From Anaeroplasma sp902783745 (GTDB taxonomy: Bacteria > Bacillota_I > Bacilli_A > Acholeplasmatales > Anaeroplasmataceae), in assembly GCA_946617655.1 (NCBI GenBank), contig CAMOKL010000001.1, positions 62,001 through 126,000 of the forward strand: 64,000 nt of DNA, read 5' to 3'. The translations under genes and the position numbers were made by a program. How positions within the stretch are numbered: position 1 is the stretch's first letter; each line of letters opens with the position of its first letter. Of the stretch, positions 63,552-64,000 are shown piece after piece. The notes beneath the pieces were generated by a model. The model was not told the origin of the DNA. It ran no database searches and saw only the letters and a list, made by a program, of their open reading frames with translations.

Positions 63552-64000
63552 CTATATTTTCTTTCCTTCACATTTTATATTTTTATAATTTTCAAGTAAG
63601 TCATTATAGGTCATAACAAACAATCCGTTTAAATTATTCTTTGGTGTTACGAACTTCATTTCACATTCATTTACATATCTTAATATTGTATTAGCATTAG
63701 GATATATAATTGCTACTTTAGATGTTTTAATATAATCAATTTCTTTTTGAGGATCGAATCTTACAAATTCATCTACATCAATAAAATGATTAGAATTATC
63801 ATTAAATGATTTTCTAATTTGCCATTTTACAGCATTATTCATACATATTTCAGCATTTGAAAAATTAGGTATTATTTTTATGAATAATATTTTATTAGGC
63901 AATATCATTTTAAAATCATATAATTCACTTGCGTTATTCTTTTTAGAAATTCTTTCAACGCTAAATACATTATCAGGTAATTTTTTTACCTCTTCTTCAA
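63552..64000 (-). CDS. Partial uncharacterised protein, 5' end beyond the window
   Basis: The frame is open to the right edge, so only the last ~149 residues are seen and the true start lies outside. No family recognised. The fragment has strand-like segments (KILFIKIIPNF, KVAIIYPNANT) and charged helices, ending NIKCEGKKI. It is followed within 25 bases by mutS2 and may lead that operon. Confidence 0.8.
   Translation of the reverse strand, partial: EEEVKKLPDNVFSVERISKKNNASELYDFKMILPNKILFIKIIPNFSNAEICMNNAVKWQIRKSFNDNSNHFIDVDEFVRFDPQKEIDYIKTSKVAIIYPNANTILRYVNECEMKFVTPKNNLNGLFVMTYNDLLENYKNIKCEGKKI

Overview
The window is about 64 kb of a very AT-rich, gene-dense bacterial chromosome. The gene content, strong AGGAGG-like ribosome sites, some TTG starts, intrinsic terminators, a T-box, a TPP riboswitch, a UPF0154 protein and a Prp/L27 pair all point to a low-GC Firmicute of class Bacilli, possibly one of the uncultured gut lineages near Erysipelotrichia/RF39. 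TGA is used as a stop (for example ybeY), so the code is standard. Fermentative and anaerobic traits are visible: class III ribonucleotide reductase (nrdDG), an oxygen-sensitive two-subunit fumarase, malic enzyme and a 2[4Fe-4S] ferredoxin. I see no prophage, insertion sequence, CRISPR array or tRNA. Layout, left arm: 0.2-2.8 kb is a fumarase/malic enzyme operon (minus). 2.9 kb is cysE. 3.8-8.3 kb is potABCD behind a long structured leader. 8.4-8.67 kb is a candidate structured small RNA. 8.7-10.3 kb holds a DUF2156 protein and an unknown protein. 10.3-12.7 kb is rplU-prp-rpmA then obg. 12.8-17.5 kb is an unknown LRR protein, a HAD phosphatase and ybeY-cdd-era-recO. 17.5-22.2 kb is a T-box, a GNAT gene, valS and folC. 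22.3-28.5 kb holds radC, a DUF368 transporter, an EF-G paralogue, small membrane proteins, ferredoxin and plsY. 28.7-37.1 kb is parE-parC, an S26-like acidic protein and a uridine-kinase-family gene with a long leader. 37.3 kb is a Fic-like/winged-helix protein. Right arm: 42.1-49 kb is deoB-xerD-hemW, nrdDG and metA. 49.4-55.7 kb is thiT with its riboswitch, a HIT protein, lepA and an orphan solute-binding lipoprotein. 55.8 kb is the RNase P RNA. 56.2-64 kb is pnp, rpsO, ribF, truB, thiN, mutS2 and a partial unknown gene. Genes left of about 38.4 kb run mainly rightwards and genes right of about 42.1 kb mainly leftwards, and they converge on a 3.7-kb gene desert. That desert contains a near-canonical 28-bp dif site (39182-39209), and xerD lies 4 kb away. 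The window therefore very probably spans the chromosome replication terminus. Scattered through the non-coding DNA of this terminus (34.7-35.3 kb and 39.6-42.0 kb) is a family of about ten ~30-bp repeats with the form AAAACTAnnT-n6/7-YGAAAWT, some as head-to-head inverted pairs. I do not recognise the family. It, the three-hairpin RNA at 8.4 kb, the potA leader and the pseudoknot-capable leader of the uridine-kinase-like gene are the most interesting unexplained structures here.
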